The notes under the pieces: model-generated | The model's input: only the letters and a program-made list of their open reading frames with translations | Databases searched by the model: none | Told to the model about the DNA's origin: nothing | Shown: one piece after another, positions 26,440 through 35,866 of the stretch | Layout: each line of letters starts with the position of its first letter | Numbering within the stretch: position 1 is the first letter of the stretch | Position numbers and translations under genes: made by a program | From: Acidobacteriota bacterium | GTDB lineage: Bacteria > Acidobacteriota > UBA890 > WLXD01 | NCBI GenBank assembly: GCA_012103255.1 | Contig: WLXD01000003.1 | Coordinates: 267,984-331,983, forward strand | Direction: 5' to 3' | DNA length: 64,000 nt

Positions 26440-28511
26440 GACGCCTCACGCTCGGCCTGGTCGCGGCGCTGGCTCTGCTGAGTGCGCCTGTCGCGCAGGC
26501 GCAAGAAGTCGACCCCGAAGCGCTGCGCCTCTTGCTCGGCCGCGCGGAGACGCTGTTGCGAGCCGGAAACACCGATACTGCGCTCGACGCCCTGGACCGT
26601 TTGGTGGCCCGCGCCGAAACCGTCAACGCCGGCTCCCCGGGTTCGCTCCGCACGCTACTCCGCCGAGCCCTCGAAACAAGCGTTACGACACGCCACGCAA
26701 ACGGGACCGACGGCATCGATGCCCACCTCGATCGATTGATCCAGCTCGACCCGGCGTACGCCATCGCCGCGATCACCGACGACGACGATCTCCTGAATCG
26801 ATTTGGCCGTCGCCGCGAGCGGCTCGTTGGGTTTCTGCGCGTCGGCATTGCCCCGGCGGATGCGGAAATCATGCTGAACGGCGTCGCCCTGGAAGACCCG
26901 CCGGAGATTATCCCGGTGCTCGCCGGTGACCACGTTGTTTCTGCGCGCAGGCGCGGATATGCGGGACAACAGGAAGAGGTGTCTGTACGAGCCAACCGCA
27001 CGGAAGGCGTTGGACTGACACTTGAACGTTCGAGCGCCACCGTCCAGGTCGCGACGATTCCTCCGGGCGCCAGAGTAGTGCTGGACGGCGAAGCTGTCGG
27101 TTTCACGCTCGAGCGTGATGACGAAGATTCCTCGGCGCCGCTCCTGGTCGAAGGGTTGCTCCCCGGCTGGCACGAGATCGAGATTTCGCTACCCGACCAT
27201 CGACCGTTCCGCCAACGCTTCGAAGTGCCGAATCTCGTCGACTACGACCTCGGCACGCTGACCATGCGGCTTGCGGTGGGGAACGTAACTCTCGGCGACG
27301 TCCCCAACACTGCGGATGTATGGGCTGATGGCGAGCGGATCACCACTTCTCGAAACGGCGATAGCTCCCGCTTCCAACTCGCGGTCGGCGACCACTCCCT
27401 TCTCGTCGGCGCGCCGGGTGGTCGGGTCTGGGAAGGCTCTGTCACGGTCGTTGACGGCGGCAACGCGAGCCGGGATATAGAACTTCGACCGGGTATGGCG
27501 TTTCTCGGCGTTGCGGGCGGTGACGCGCTCGATCGGGACTCGGCCAACGCCCCCCTCCTCCGTGCGCTGCAAGGTCTACGCGGCTGGACGATCATCGATC
27601 GAAGTTTGTACGCCGCGGATCTCACGCCAGCCGAGGCTCTCGCCCTCGGCACCGGCGCTCACGACGACATCCGGTGTCGATTCGAGGACGAGGCCCCGGT
27701 AGGGCTTTTCGTCATCGGTGCCCTGGATCCCAACGCCTTATCGACGGTGGTGCTCAACGTATGGGCCGTCGACTCCGAGCTTCCCCCCGCTCAGATCACG
27801 CTGCAACCCAACTCCGGCACCGACCTCACGGCGGAATTGGCCGATCTCGAGGTCGCGCTGCTAGCCGCTCGAGCCTGGCACGGCCTCGCAGTCGTGGATG
27901 CGCAGAGTGGGCCCATGGTCGCTGCGGTTTCGGCTGGTAGCCCCGGCGACTCTGCCGGGTTCGCGCCCGGCGACCGCCTGACCAGCTTGCCCGGAGGGTC
28001 GGTTCAGGACGCCACGGCCTTTGCTAGCTGGATGGAGGCTGCGGGGCCGCAGCGCCGAGTAGAAATCGGAATCGAACGAGCTGGATCCAGCGCTACCCTG
28101 CAACTCGATCTTGCGCCGTCCCCTCAGATTGGCGCTCCGCCGTCGGCAGTCACCGCACTCGCATGGTGGGCCCGGGCCGGAGCCGGAATCGCCGCAGCCG
28201 ACGTCGGACAACCGATCTGGGCCCTGCATTTGCAACAAGCCCTGATGCTTATCGAGAACAACCAGATCGACGCCGCGATCGACATGCTCTGGGATGCGGC
28301 CGCGCCGGCCGATGCACCCTTCGGTCAGGCTGCCGTGGACTACTGGCTCGGGCTAGCGCTCACGCTGGGCGATGCTCCCGACCTCGACGCCGCGCGCAAT
28401 GCGTTCAATCGTGCAGCCAGTGCCGACAACGGCCGGCTGTTTCACAACGACGGTCCGCTGGTGGGCCCGCGCGCCCGCGCCCGCATTCGGCGTATTGCTG
28501 CCAGCCAGTAA
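26436..28511 (+). CDS. Secreted PEGA- and PDZ-domain protein
   Basis: A 691-residue secreted protein with a signal peptide (to APVAQAQ). Around residues 140-270 are two PEGA-like beta domains (LRVGIAPADAEIMLNGVALED and VQVATIPPGARVVLDGEAVG, typical of surface-binding modules). A PDZ domain follows near residues 485-560 (GPMVAAVSAGSPGDSAGFAPG, PGDRLTSL). A C-terminal helical region resembles TPR repeats. No protease catalytic triad is evident, so it is probably a scaffolding or envelope-binding protein. Its start overlaps the NHL protein stop in ATGA. Confidence 0.8.
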   Translation: MRRLTLGLVAALALLSAPVAQAQEVDPEALRLLLGRAETLLRAGNTDTALDALDRLVARAETVNAGSPGSLRTLLRRALETSVTTRHANGTDGIDAHLDRLIQLDPAYAIAAITDDDDLLNRFGRRRERLVGFLRVGIAPADAEIMLNGVALEDPPEIIPVLAGDHVVSARRRGYAGQQEEVSVRANRTEGVGLTLERSSATVQVATIPPGARVVLDGEAVGFTLERDDEDSSAPLLVEGLLPGWHEIEISLPDHRPFRQRFEVPNLVDYDLGTLTMRLAVGNVTLGDVPNTADVWADGERITTSRNGDSSRFQLAVGDHSLLVGAPGGRVWEGSVTVVDGGNASRDIELRPGMAFLGVAGGDALDRDSANAPLLRALQGLRGWTIIDRSLYAADLTPAEALALGTGAHDDIRCRFEDEAPVGLFVIGALDPNALSTVVLNVWAVDSELPPAQITLQPNSGTDLTAELADLEVALLAARAWHGLAVVDAQSGPMVAAVSAGSPGDSAGFAPGDRLTSLPGGSVQDATAFASWMEAAGPQRRVEIGIERAGSSATLQLDLAPSPQIGAPPSAVTALAWWARAGAGIAAADVGQPIWALHLQQALMLIENNQIDAAIDMLWDAAAPADAPFGQAAVDYWLGLALTLGDAPDLDAARNAFNRAASADNGRLFHNDGPLVGPRARARIRRIAASQ

Positions 28512-28513
28512 CG

Positions 28514-29485
28514 TTGCGCTATCTGTCCGCGGCTGATCTCGATCTGGCGCTGCCGATGGCGTCATGTATCGAGGCCATGCGCGCCGTCTACAAGGACAGC
28601 GCCAATGCGGTACCCGCCGAAAGACTCTTCGTGCCGCAACCGCGAGCAACCGATACGCCTGACGCCCTCCTTGGCGTCATGCCGGCTGGCTGGGCAGGGC
28701 ATGGTTTCGGCGCCAAGATCGTGAGCATTGTCCCGGACAATCCACAGCACGGGCGACCGGGCATTCAGGGGGTTGCTGTGCTGCTGGATGCCGAAACGGG
28801 AACGCCGCGTCTGATCACCGACGCCGCGCGCCTCACCACCCGGCGCACCGCGGCCATGGCCGGCCTCGCCACCGACCACCTGGCATGTCCGGAAGCCCGG
28901 CGCCTTGCGGTCATTGGAGCCGGCGCTCTGGCGGCCGACATGATCGCAGCGATGCGGGCGGTCCGCCCCATCGAAACGGTCAAGCTACACAGCCGCACCA
29001 GAGCCAAGGCTGAGAGCCTGGCGGACGATCTCGATCTTCCCGCCGCCGTGACCGCAACGGCCGATGACGCGGTCGCTGACGCCGACGTCATCGTTCTGTG
29101 TACGACGTCGCCCGAGCCGGTGGTCAATGACGCTGCGCTACCGCCGGGAACGCACGTGTGCGCGGTCGGCAACTTCTCAGCCGAAGGAAGCGAACTCGAA
29201 CTCGTTACCGTCGCGCGCGCCGCGATCTGGGTCGACACTTTCGAGGGCGCACTGACTGAAGCCGGCGAGCTGATCCAGGCGGCAGCGCGAGGACTGATCC
29301 CGGCCGGCGTGGACGCCATACGCGGGGACCTCGCAACGCTAGCCAACGCGAGCGGGCTACTGCGGGAGGCCGAATACGACCTGACGCTCTACAAGTCGGT
29401 GGGTGACGCTCTGGCGGACGTAGGCGCCATGGTCTGGGCGGAGAGAGCCGCCGAGGCCGACGAGCTCGGCACGCTGCTCAACTGA
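28514..29485 (+). CDS. Ornithine cyclodeaminase/mu-crystallin family protein
   Basis: A 323-residue NAD(P)-dependent protein. The family features include the N-terminal LRYLSAADLDLALPM, the substrate-side loop GHGFGAKIVSIVPDNPQHGRPG, RLITDAARLTTRRTAAMAGLA, and the dinucleotide loop LAVIGAGALAADMI, followed by LHSRTRAKAESLADDL. Members include ornithine cyclodeaminase, alanine dehydrogenase and pyrroline-2-carboxylate reductase; sequence alone does not choose between them. The TTG at 28514, 2 bases after the previous stop, is the only start that fits the family N-terminus; a longer reading overlaps the PEGA gene. Confidence 0.85.
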   Translation: MRYLSAADLDLALPMASCIEAMRAVYKDSANAVPAERLFVPQPRATDTPDALLGVMPAGWAGHGFGAKIVSIVPDNPQHGRPGIQGVAVLLDAETGTPRLITDAARLTTRRTAAMAGLATDHLACPEARRLAVIGAGALAADMIAAMRAVRPIETVKLHSRTRAKAESLADDLDLPAAVTATADDAVADADVIVLCTTSPEPVVNDAALPPGTHVCAVGNFSAEGSELELVTVARAAIWVDTFEGALTEAGELIQAAARGLIPAGVDAIRGDLATLANASGLLREAEYDLTLYKSVGDALADVGAMVWAERAAEADELGTLLN

Positions 29486-29507
29486 GTCCGACGCGATTCC
29501 GGCCGTC

Positions 29508-29536
29508 TTGTCGGCCACCTCACGCGCGGGTATGCT
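29508..29536 (+). promoter_or_regulatory. Putative sigma70 promoter for the ErpA-type gene
   Basis: TTGTCG (29508-29513), a 17-base spacer, then TATGCT (29531-29536); 4 of 6 matches in each box. The predicted start site would lie about 36 bases before the ATG at 29579. Confidence 0.5.
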
Positions 29537-29578
29537 GAATTCAAGTCCCCGCTCTCACCAAACATCGGTGCATCAGGT

Positions 29579-29962
29579 ATGGAAACGCCGAACCAGGCTC
29601 CCGCAAGCGACGAAAACACGGCTCCGCCAGCCGGGTCTCCGGTGGTCTTCACGGCCGCGGCAGTGACAAAGGTGCGTTCGTTCCTCGACTCTCTCGAAGA
29701 AGCGAAAGGGAAGCATTTGCGGATCTTCGTGCAGGGCGGCGGCTGCTCGGGATTCGAGTACGGGTTCACCTTCGATGAGCGCAAGCCCAACGACATCGTC
29801 GTGGCTCAGGACGGCATCGAGGTCCTCCTGGACCTGTTCAGCAAGCCCTACCTCGAGGGCTGCGAGGTGGACTACAAGGAGTCCCTGATGGGCTCGGGTT
29901 TCTCGGTGCAGAACCCCAACGCCGTGGGCACCTGCGGCTGCGGCCACTCCTTCTCCGCCTAG
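29579..29962 (+). CDS. erpA: A-type iron-sulfur carrier (ErpA/IscA family)
   Basis: A 127-residue A-type Fe-S carrier that receives clusters from the SUF scaffold and passes them to target enzymes. The three conserved cysteines are Cys56 (GGGCSGFEYGF) and Cys119/Cys121 (TCGCGHSF). An extra Cys95 occurs in YLEGCEVDYK, and the N-terminus has a Pro/Ala-rich extension of about 20 residues. It lies directly upstream of the SUF operon, which fits. ErpA, IscA and SufA cannot be separated with certainty; the long N-terminus and context favour ErpA-like. Confidence 0.88.
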   Translation: METPNQAPASDENTAPPAGSPVVFTAAAVTKVRSFLDSLEEAKGKHLRIFVQGGGCSGFEYGFTFDERKPNDIVVAQDGIEVLLDLFSKPYLEGCEVDYKESLMGSGFSVQNPNAVGTCGCGHSFSA

Positions 29963-30022
29963 AGCCTCCGCGCTCAGGATTCGCGCGCTGCTACTGTCCG
30001 GAAGCGACGTCGCCCGGAAAAG

Positions 30023-30051
30023 TTGAAGAAACCGTCAGCTTTTCGTAAACT
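30023..30051 (+). promoter_or_regulatory. Putative promoter of the SUF operon
   Basis: TTGAAG (30023-30028), exactly 17 bases, then TAAACT (30046-30051), 77 bases before the Rrf2 regulator ATG. The sequence around it, AAAAGTT near 30018 and AACTTT near 30048, forms an imperfect inverted repeat that could be an operator for the Rrf2 protein, though it does not match the E. coli IscR consensus well. Confidence 0.45.
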
Positions 30052-30127
30052 TTCGGAAGTAGCCAGATTTCGCCGCGCGCCCGGGTGGTAACGGGCCCGC
30101 TGCGGCTCCCTTTTTTCACGGATCGCG

Positions 30128-30652
30128 ATGAAGATCACCGCGCTCGAAGAATACGGCCTCCGCTGCATGATGCAGCTGGCGTCTGATGTCTCCGACGCCC
30201 CCATGACGGGTGCGCAGGTGGCGGAAAACGAGGGCCTCACTTCCGACTACGCCGGCAAGCTGCTCAACCTGCTGAGCCAGGCCGGTCTCGTCGAGAGCGT
30301 GCGCGGACGCAACGGGGGGTTCGTGCTGGCACGACCCGCAGACGAGATCACGGTGGCGGACATTGTCCGGGCCCTCTCCAACGACATCTTCGATTCCGAA
30401 TACTGCGACCGTCACGGCGGTTCGGCCTCGGTCTGTGTGCATGAAGCCTCATGCGCACTGCGACCCGTCTGGTCGACTGTTTCCGAGATGGTCACTTTGA
30501 CCCTACAGAGCATCACGCTCCTGGATTTGCTGCGCTCCGAGCGCCAGCTGTCGCAGGAGCTTCAACCCCTTGGGGAACTGTCCCCCACGATCAACCGGGA
30601 CAGCCCTGGTGCGCAGACGGTCCACCGACTCGAACTGCGCGACCAACCCTAG
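30128..30652 (+). CDS. Rrf2-family Fe-S-sensing regulator of the SUF operon
   Basis: A 174-residue winged-helix regulator of the Rrf2 family (IscR/SufR-like). Its N-terminal HTH reads MKITALEEYGLRCMMQLA through VAENEGLTSDYAGKLLNLL. Three cysteines, Cys93, Cys103 and Cys109, are placed where IscR binds its 2Fe-2S cluster, with a wider first gap (C-X9-C-X5-C versus X5-X5 in E. coli). It heads the sufCBDSUT genes, so it probably represses or adjusts them in response to cluster status. The C-terminal tail of about 40 residues is not conserved. Confidence 0.9.
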   Translation: MKITALEEYGLRCMMQLASDVSDAPMTGAQVAENEGLTSDYAGKLLNLLSQAGLVESVRGRNGGFVLARPADEITVADIVRALSNDIFDSEYCDRHGGSASVCVHEASCALRPVWSTVSEMVTLTLQSITLLDLLRSERQLSQELQPLGELSPTINRDSPGAQTVHRLELRDQP

Positions 30653-30702
30653 ATCCAAGAGCCAAGCAACACGGTGCGTAGGCACCGGGAGTAGCCAGAC
30701 TG

Positions 30703-31476
30703 ATGAGTGACTCGACCCCGATTTTCGAAGTCCGCGGCCTGCGTGTCGCGATCGAGGGCAAGGAAATCCTGCGCGGTGTTGATCTGACGATCGAACGCGG
30801 CAAGGTACACGCCCTCATGGGTCGCAATGGCTCCGGCAAGAGCACCCTGGCGTATGTCGCCCTCGGTCACCCGAGCTACGAAGTGCTCGAGGGACAGATC
30901 CTCTACAACGGCACGGATGTCACCGAGCTCAACACGGACGAGCGCGCACGCCTCGGCATGTTCCTCGCGTTCCAGTACCCGATGGCCATTCCCGGCGTGA
31001 CGGTCTCGAAGTTCATGCACTCCGCCTTGAAGGCTCGAGCAGAGAACGGCGACGTTCAGCTGCGCGAGTTCCGCGACAAGCTCAACGCCGCGATGGACCT
31101 GCTTGGCGTGGACAAGTCGTTCACGGGCCGCTACGTCAACGACGGCTTCTCGGGCGGCGAAAAGAAGCGCCTCGAAATTCTCCAGATGTTCATGCTCGAC
31201 CCAACCTTCTGCATCCTCGACGAGACCGACTCCGGCCTCGACATCGATGCGCTGAAGACGGTCGCTGAAGGGGTGAACGCAACGCGATCCGAGGAGCGCT
31301 CGCACCTCGTGATCACGCATTACCAGCGCCTGCTGAACTACATCGCACCGGACGTTGTCCACGTGATGATGGATGGTCAGATCGCCCGCACGGGTGGTCC
31401 AGAGCTTGCGCTCCAGCTCGAAGAGAACGGCTACGAGTGGCTCGAGGACGAGCTACTTCAGGCCGCCGGCGCCTAG
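30703..31476 (+). CDS. sufC: SUF system ATPase SufC
   Basis: A 257-residue ABC-type ATPase, soluble, which drives cluster assembly on the SufBCD scaffold. It has Walker A (GRNGSGKS), the signature FSGGEKKR, Walker B leading to LDETDSGLDIDAL, and the switch His in LVITHYQRLLNYI. The order here is sufC-B-D rather than the common B-C-D. The ATG at 30703 follows the Rrf2 gene by 50 bases; sufB starts 9 bases after its stop. Confidence 0.96.
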   Translation: MSDSTPIFEVRGLRVAIEGKEILRGVDLTIERGKVHALMGRNGSGKSTLAYVALGHPSYEVLEGQILYNGTDVTELNTDERARLGMFLAFQYPMAIPGVTVSKFMHSALKARAENGDVQLREFRDKLNAAMDLLGVDKSFTGRYVNDGFSGGEKKRLEILQMFMLDPTFCILDETDSGLDIDALKTVAEGVNATRSEERSHLVITHYQRLLNYIAPDVVHVMMDGQIARTGGPELALQLEENGYEWLEDELLQAAGA

Positions 31477-31485
31477 GAGATCACG

Positions 31486-32898
31486 ATGAGCTCTCGACCC
31501 GACGACCTGAACATCAATGACGAGTACAAGTACGGGTTCCACGACCCCGAGGTCTCTGTCTTCAAGGCGGAGAAGGGCATCAACGAAGACGTCGTGCGTG
31601 CGATCTCGGCCAAGAAGGAGGAACCCGAGTGGATGCTCGAGTTCCGTCTGAAGGCGCTCAAGACGTTCCAATCAAAACCAATGCCGACCTGGGGCAACAC
31701 GGAGCTCCTGAACTCGATCGACTTCGACGAGATCTACTACTACCTCAAGCCCACCGAAGAGCAGGGCAAGAGCTGGGATGACGTTCCGGAGTACATCAAG
31801 GACACGTTCGAGAAGCTCGGCATCCCGGAAGCGGAGCGCAAGTTCCTCGCCGGTGTGTCCGCGCAGTACGAGTCCGAGGTCGTCTACCACTCGCTGCAGG
31901 AGGAGATCGAGAAGCAGGGCGTGATCTTCCTCGATATGGACAGCGGGCTGCGCGAGCACGAAGAGCTCGTGCGCAAGTACTTCGCCACGGTGATCCCGGC
32001 GGAGGACAACAAGTTCTCCGCGCTCAACTCCGCGGTGTGGTCGGGCGGCTCGTTCGTCTACATCCCGCCGGGCGTTGAGGTCACGATTCCGCTGCAGGCT
32101 TACTTCCGCATCAACGCGGAGAACATGGGCCAGTTCGAGCGCACGCTGATCATCGCGGACGAAGGCTCACGCGTGCACTACATCGAAGGCTGCACGGCGC
32201 CGACCTACGTGAGCGACTCGCTCCACTCAGCGGTCGTCGAGCTCATCGCGATGCCTGGTGCGCAGCTGCGCTACACGACCATTCAGAACTGGTCGAAGAA
32301 CGTGTACAACCTGGTCACCAAGCGCGCCAACGCGCACGAGAACGCGGTGGTCGAGTGGGTCGATGGCAACCTCGGCTCGAAGCTCACCATGAAGTTCCCC
32401 TGCGTGAACCTTCTCGGCGAAGGCGCCCACGGCGAGATCCTGTCCGTGGCGTTCGCCAACGAAGGTCAGCACCAGGATGCCGGCGCAAAAATCTACCACG
32501 CGGCACCCCGCACAACGTCGCGCATCACCTCGAAGTCGATCTCGAAGGCGGGTGGACGGTCCTCGTACCGCGGCATCGTCAAGGTGCTCCCCGACGCGGT
32601 GGGCTCGAAGGTAGCCGTCGAGTGCGACGCGCTGCTGATGGATGAGAACTCGCGCTCCGACACCTACCCGACGATGGAGATCGCCGAGGAGCAGGTGCAG
32701 GTGGAGCACGAGGCTCGCGTCTCGAAGGTTGGCGATGAGCAGCTCTTCTACCTCATGAGCCGCGGGCTCACCGAGGAAGAGGCGCTCGTCATGGTGGTCA
32801 ACGGCTTCATCGAGCCCTTCGTGAAGGAGCTGCCGATGGAGTACGCCGTCGAACTGAACCGTCTCATCCAGCTCGAGATGGAAGGCTCGGTCGGCTAG
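31486..32898 (+). CDS. sufB: SUF scaffold subunit SufB
   Basis: A 470-residue subunit of the SufBC2D scaffold on which Fe-S clusters are built. It has the long beta-helix core with [20 protein letters not shown], the [11 protein letters not shown] segment containing a conserved Cys, and [17 protein letters not shown] at the end. The high identity expected for SufB is evident across the whole length, and no truncation is apparent. It lies between sufC (9 bases upstream) and sufD (29 bases downstream). Confidence 0.96.
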   Translation: MSSRPDDLNINDEYKYGFHDPEVSVFKAEKGINEDVVRAISAKKEEPEWMLEFRLKALKTFQSKPMPTWGNTELLNSIDFDEIYYYLKPTEEQGKSWDDVPEYIKDTFEKLGIPEAERKFLAGVSAQYESEVVYHSLQEEIEKQGVIFLDMDSGLREHEELVRKYFATVIPAEDNKFSALNSAVWSGGSFVYIPPGVEVTIPLQAYFRINAENMGQFERTLIIADEGSRVHYIEGCTAPTYVSDSLHSAVVELIAMPGAQLRYTTIQNWSKNVYNLVTKRANAHENAVVEWVDGNLGSKLTMKFPCVNLLGEGAHGEILSVAFANEGQHQDAGAKIYHAAPRTTSRITSKSISKAGGRSSYRGIVKVLPDAVGSKVAVECDALLMDENSRSDTYPTMEIAEEQVQVEHEARVSKVGDEQLFYLMSRGLTEEEALVMVVNGFIEPFVKELPMEYAVELNRLIQLEMEGSVG

Positions 32899-32927
32899 CG
32901 CCGGTCGCCAGAAAAGGACTCAGAGAA

Positions 32928-34229
32928 ATGGATACCGCAGTGAAGCCGAGCCTGAGCGCCGGCGAAGTACGCGCAATCAGTGAAGCTGCCGGCGAGCCGG
33001 AGTGGCTTGGCCAGTGGCGCCACGACGCCTGGGAAACCTGGGACGTCACACCGATGCCCGACCGTGTCCGCCACCTGTGGCGCTACACCGATCCGGACAA
33101 GTTCCTGATCGACAAGGTCACGCCCATGCTCCCGGCAGCTGCCGGCGAAGTGGTGAACGAACTCCCGGCCGGCATGGAAGAAACGCCCGCCGCCGTGGGT
33201 ATCGTCGATGACGCAAGCCTGCACACGGCCTGGCTGAGCCCGGCACTCCAGGAAGCGGGCGTCGTGCTCGCCGACCTGGCAACGGCCGCGGGCACGCACG
33301 AGGAGATCGTTCGCGAGCACCTCGGGCGGGCTGTCAGCCCGGACGCCGGCAAGTTCGAGGCGCTCAATGCCGCGCTCTTCCCTGGCGGCGTATTCCTCTA
33401 CGTGCCGCGGGGCGTTGTCGTCGAAGGGCCGATCCACCTGTTCCGCCGCCACGGGGTCGACCTGTCGGCCGCGTTCCCACGTTTGCTGATCGTGGTGGAC
33501 GAGGGCGCAGAGGCCACCGTGATCGACGAATACAGCACGCCGGGCGACCCGCGCGTTGTGGCGAACTCGGTAGTGGAGGGCACCGTTCTCCCGAACGGGC
33601 ACCTCAATTACTTCAACCTGCAGCGTTGGGGCGACCGGGCGCGAAGCCACGCGCGCCAGCGGTTCCTATTGCAACGCGATGCAACCGTCTCTTCTGTCAA
33701 CATCGCGTTGGGCGGGCAGTACTGCAAAGCGGACATCAGCAACGTCATGCAGGGCAAGAACGCCCAGTCCGAGATGATCGGCGTGACTTTCGGTAGCGGC
33801 ACGCAGCACTTCGACACGCACACGGAGCACGTTCATGAAGTTGGCGACAGCTTCTCGGACATGGACTTCAAGGTCGTGCTCGAGAACGAAGCTCGCTCCG
33901 CCTACACCGGGCTGATCCGCATCGATCTCGATGCCCCCAACTCCGAGGCGTATCAGGAGAACCGCAACCTGATGCTCGACCCGACCTGCTCGGCCGAGTC
34001 GATCCCGGAGCTCGAGATCCTCAACGAGAACGTGCGCTGCACTCACGGCGCCACGGTGGGCCCGATCGATCAGGACCAGGTCTACTACTTGAAGACTCGA
34101 GGGCTGCCGGAGCGCGAAGCCGAACGACTGATCGTCGAGGGTTTCTTCGGTCCGGCGCTCGATCGCATCGACGACGAAGGCCTGCGCGAGCGCATGTGGA
34201 GCCTGGTCGCCGACAAGATCGCCGACTAG
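32928..34229 (+). CDS. sufD: SUF scaffold subunit SufD
   Basis: A 433-residue SufD homolog, the partner of SufB in the scaffold complex. It has the FEALNAALFPGGVFLYVPRGVVVEGPIHLF core (read in parts) and a C-terminal NENVRCTHGATVGPIDQDQVYYLKTRGL segment that carries the conserved Cys-x-His of SufD. The N-terminal 90 residues, rich in Trp and charged residues, are variable as usual. It is followed by the Rieske gene after 12 bases. Confidence 0.94.
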   Translation: MDTAVKPSLSAGEVRAISEAAGEPEWLGQWRHDAWETWDVTPMPDRVRHLWRYTDPDKFLIDKVTPMLPAAAGEVVNELPAGMEETPAAVGIVDDASLHTAWLSPALQEAGVVLADLATAAGTHEEIVREHLGRAVSPDAGKFEALNAALFPGGVFLYVPRGVVVEGPIHLFRRHGVDLSAAFPRLLIVVDEGAEATVIDEYSTPGDPRVVANSVVEGTVLPNGHLNYFNLQRWGDRARSHARQRFLLQRDATVSSVNIALGGQYCKADISNVMQGKNAQSEMIGVTFGSGTQHFDTHTEHVHEVGDSFSDMDFKVVLENEARSAYTGLIRIDLDAPNSEAYQENRNLMLDPTCSAESIPELEILNENVRCTHGATVGPIDQDQVYYLKTRGLPEREAERLIVEGFFGPALDRIDDEGLRERMWSLVADKIAD

Positions 34230-34241
34230 AACGGAGTCGAG

Positions 34242-34586
34242 ATGGCCAGCGCCACGGAGTGGTTCGACGTAGCCTCCAGCGATGAGATCGCCGAAGGCGA
34301 CGTGCGCACGTACGCGGCCGGGGCAACTCGCGTGGTGGTCGCTCGCGCCGACGGGTCGCTCTACGCGGTTCAGGATCGTTGCTCCCACGACGACGGGCCA
34401 CTCGGCGAGGGATGTCTGGAAGGCTTCGCGGTGCAATGCCCGCGACACGGGGCTCGCTTCGACGTACGCACAGGCGGCGTGCTCACCGCTCCGGCCGTCG
34501 TCGGTATCGGAACTTTCGAGATCCGCGAGACCGACGGCCGGGTGCAGGTCGCAGCCCCGGCTATTGACGCGGATGAGGCCTGGTAG
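34242..34586 (+). CDS. SUF-linked Rieske 2Fe-2S protein
   Basis: A 114-residue Rieske-type ferredoxin inside the SUF operon. The cluster ligands are Cys47 and His49 (CSHDDGPLGEG) and Cys66 and His69 (CPRHGARFD). It lies between sufD and sufS with 12- and 3-base gaps, an arrangement known from some other bacteria but without a proven role. It might supply electrons for cluster assembly or be an early client. The second Rieske gene at 22448 differs in the Trp-rich CPWH motif. Confidence 0.9.
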   Translation: MASATEWFDVASSDEIAEGDVRTYAAGATRVVVARADGSLYAVQDRCSHDDGPLGEGCLEGFAVQCPRHGARFDVRTGGVLTAPAVVGIGTFEIRETDGRVQVAAPAIDADEAW

Positions 34587-34589
34587 ACG

Positions 34590-35852
34590 ATGACCGACAC
34601 GGTAGTAGCCGCCACGCCGCCCCTCGACGTCGCCCGCGTGCGACAGGACTTCCCGATCCTGCAGCGCACGGTGCGCGACAAGCCGCTCGTCTACCTCGAC
34701 AACTCCGCTACCACACAGCGTCCGGAAAGCGTCATCGAGGCGATGGCGAACTTCTACCGGACGTCGAACGCCAACGTGCATCGCGGGGTGCACCTACTGT
34801 CTGAGGAGGCGACCGACGCCTACGAGGGTGCCCGCAACAAGGTCGCGGCGTTCCTCAACGCTGACTCCCCGCAGAGCGTGATCTTCACCCGGAACACGAC
34901 GGAGTCGGTAAACCTTGTCGCCCACGCCTGGGCCCGACGGCATATGCGCGAGGGAGACGAGATCCTGCTGACGGTGATGGAACACCACAGCAACCTGGTG
35001 CCGTGGCAGCTTCTGGCCCAGGAGCGCGGCGTGAAGCTGAAGTTCCTCGACATTGACGACTCCGGGCACTTGCAACTCGACAACCTCTCCGAGGTTCTCA
35101 ACGAGCACACGCGACTGGTGTCTCTGGCGCACGTCTCCAACACCCTCGGCACGGCGAACGCTATCCCGACCATCGCGTGCGCCGCGCACTCGGTCGGCGC
35201 GAAGGTGTTCGTCGATGGCGCACAGGGCGTGCCGCATGGCCCGGTGGACGTCCAGGCACTCGACTGCGACTTCTACGCCTTCTCCCCGCACAAGGCCCTG
35301 GGCCCTCTCGGCATCGGTGTCCTGTGGGGACGGCGCGACGTGCTCGAGGAGATGGATCCGTTCCTGGGCGGCGGCGAGATGATCCGCGACGTGACCCTCG
35401 AACGCAGCACCTGGGCGGCTGTTCCACACAAGTTCGAAGCGGGCACGCCTAGCGTGGCCGATGCTGTGGGCCTCGGCGCCAGCATCGACTACCTGGAAAA
35501 CCTCGGGATGAGCGCCATCCGGCAGCACGAGGTGAAGATCAACGAGTACTTGCTCCCGCGTCTGCGCGAGCTGCCCTGGCTGACCATCTACGGCCCCGAG
35601 GATCCGCACGACCGATGTGGACTCGCCTCGTTCAACGACAATCAGATCCACGCTCACGATCTCGGCACGATCCTCGACCAACACGGAGTCGCGGTACGGG
35701 CCGGTCACCACTGTGCCAAGCCGCTGATGCGGCGACTCGGCGTGATGGCCACGACACGAGCCTCTTTCTACGTCTACAACGATCTCGACGACGTCGACCA
35801 CCTGATCGACGCGCTGATCGAAGCCCGCAAGGTCTTCGGACTGGCGACCTGA
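34590..35852 (+). CDS. sufS: Cysteine desulfurase SufS
   Basis: A 420-residue PLP-dependent group II cysteine desulfurase that provides persulfide sulfur for Fe-S assembly. The PLP site reads FYAFSPHKALGPLGIGVLW with the Lys that forms the aldimine, and the catalytic Cys lies in VRAGHHCAKPLMRRLG. The start includes DFPILQRTVRDKPLVYLDNSATTQ (read in parts). SufU is encoded next, so a SufS-SufU pair is expected; no SufE is present in the window. Confidence 0.95.
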   Translation: MTDTVVAATPPLDVARVRQDFPILQRTVRDKPLVYLDNSATTQRPESVIEAMANFYRTSNANVHRGVHLLSEEATDAYEGARNKVAAFLNADSPQSVIFTRNTTESVNLVAHAWARRHMREGDEILLTVMEHHSNLVPWQLLAQERGVKLKFLDIDDSGHLQLDNLSEVLNEHTRLVSLAHVSNTLGTANAIPTIACAAHSVGAKVFVDGAQGVPHGPVDVQALDCDFYAFSPHKALGPLGIGVLWGRRDVLEEMDPFLGGGEMIRDVTLERSTWAAVPHKFEAGTPSVADAVGLGASIDYLENLGMSAIRQHEVKINEYLLPRLRELPWLTIYGPEDPHDRCGLASFNDNQIHAHDLGTILDQHGVAVRAGHHCAKPLMRRLGVMATTRASFYVYNDLDDVDHLIDALIEARKVFGLAT

Positions 35853-35866
35853 CACCGGAGCGTCCG

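Noticed and set aside
28163-28513. N-terminal extension of the ornithine cyclodeaminase frame
   Set aside because: It overlaps the PEGA/PDZ gene out of frame and reads as Arg-rich noise; the TTG at 28514 fits the family N-terminus.
30075-30117. GC-rich stretch followed by TTTTTT before the Rrf2 gene, considered as a terminator of the ErpA-type gene
   Set aside because: Only a 5-base stem can be drawn and bases separate it from the T run; moreover it lies downstream of the likely SUF promoter, so it would block that operon. An attenuator cannot be excluded.
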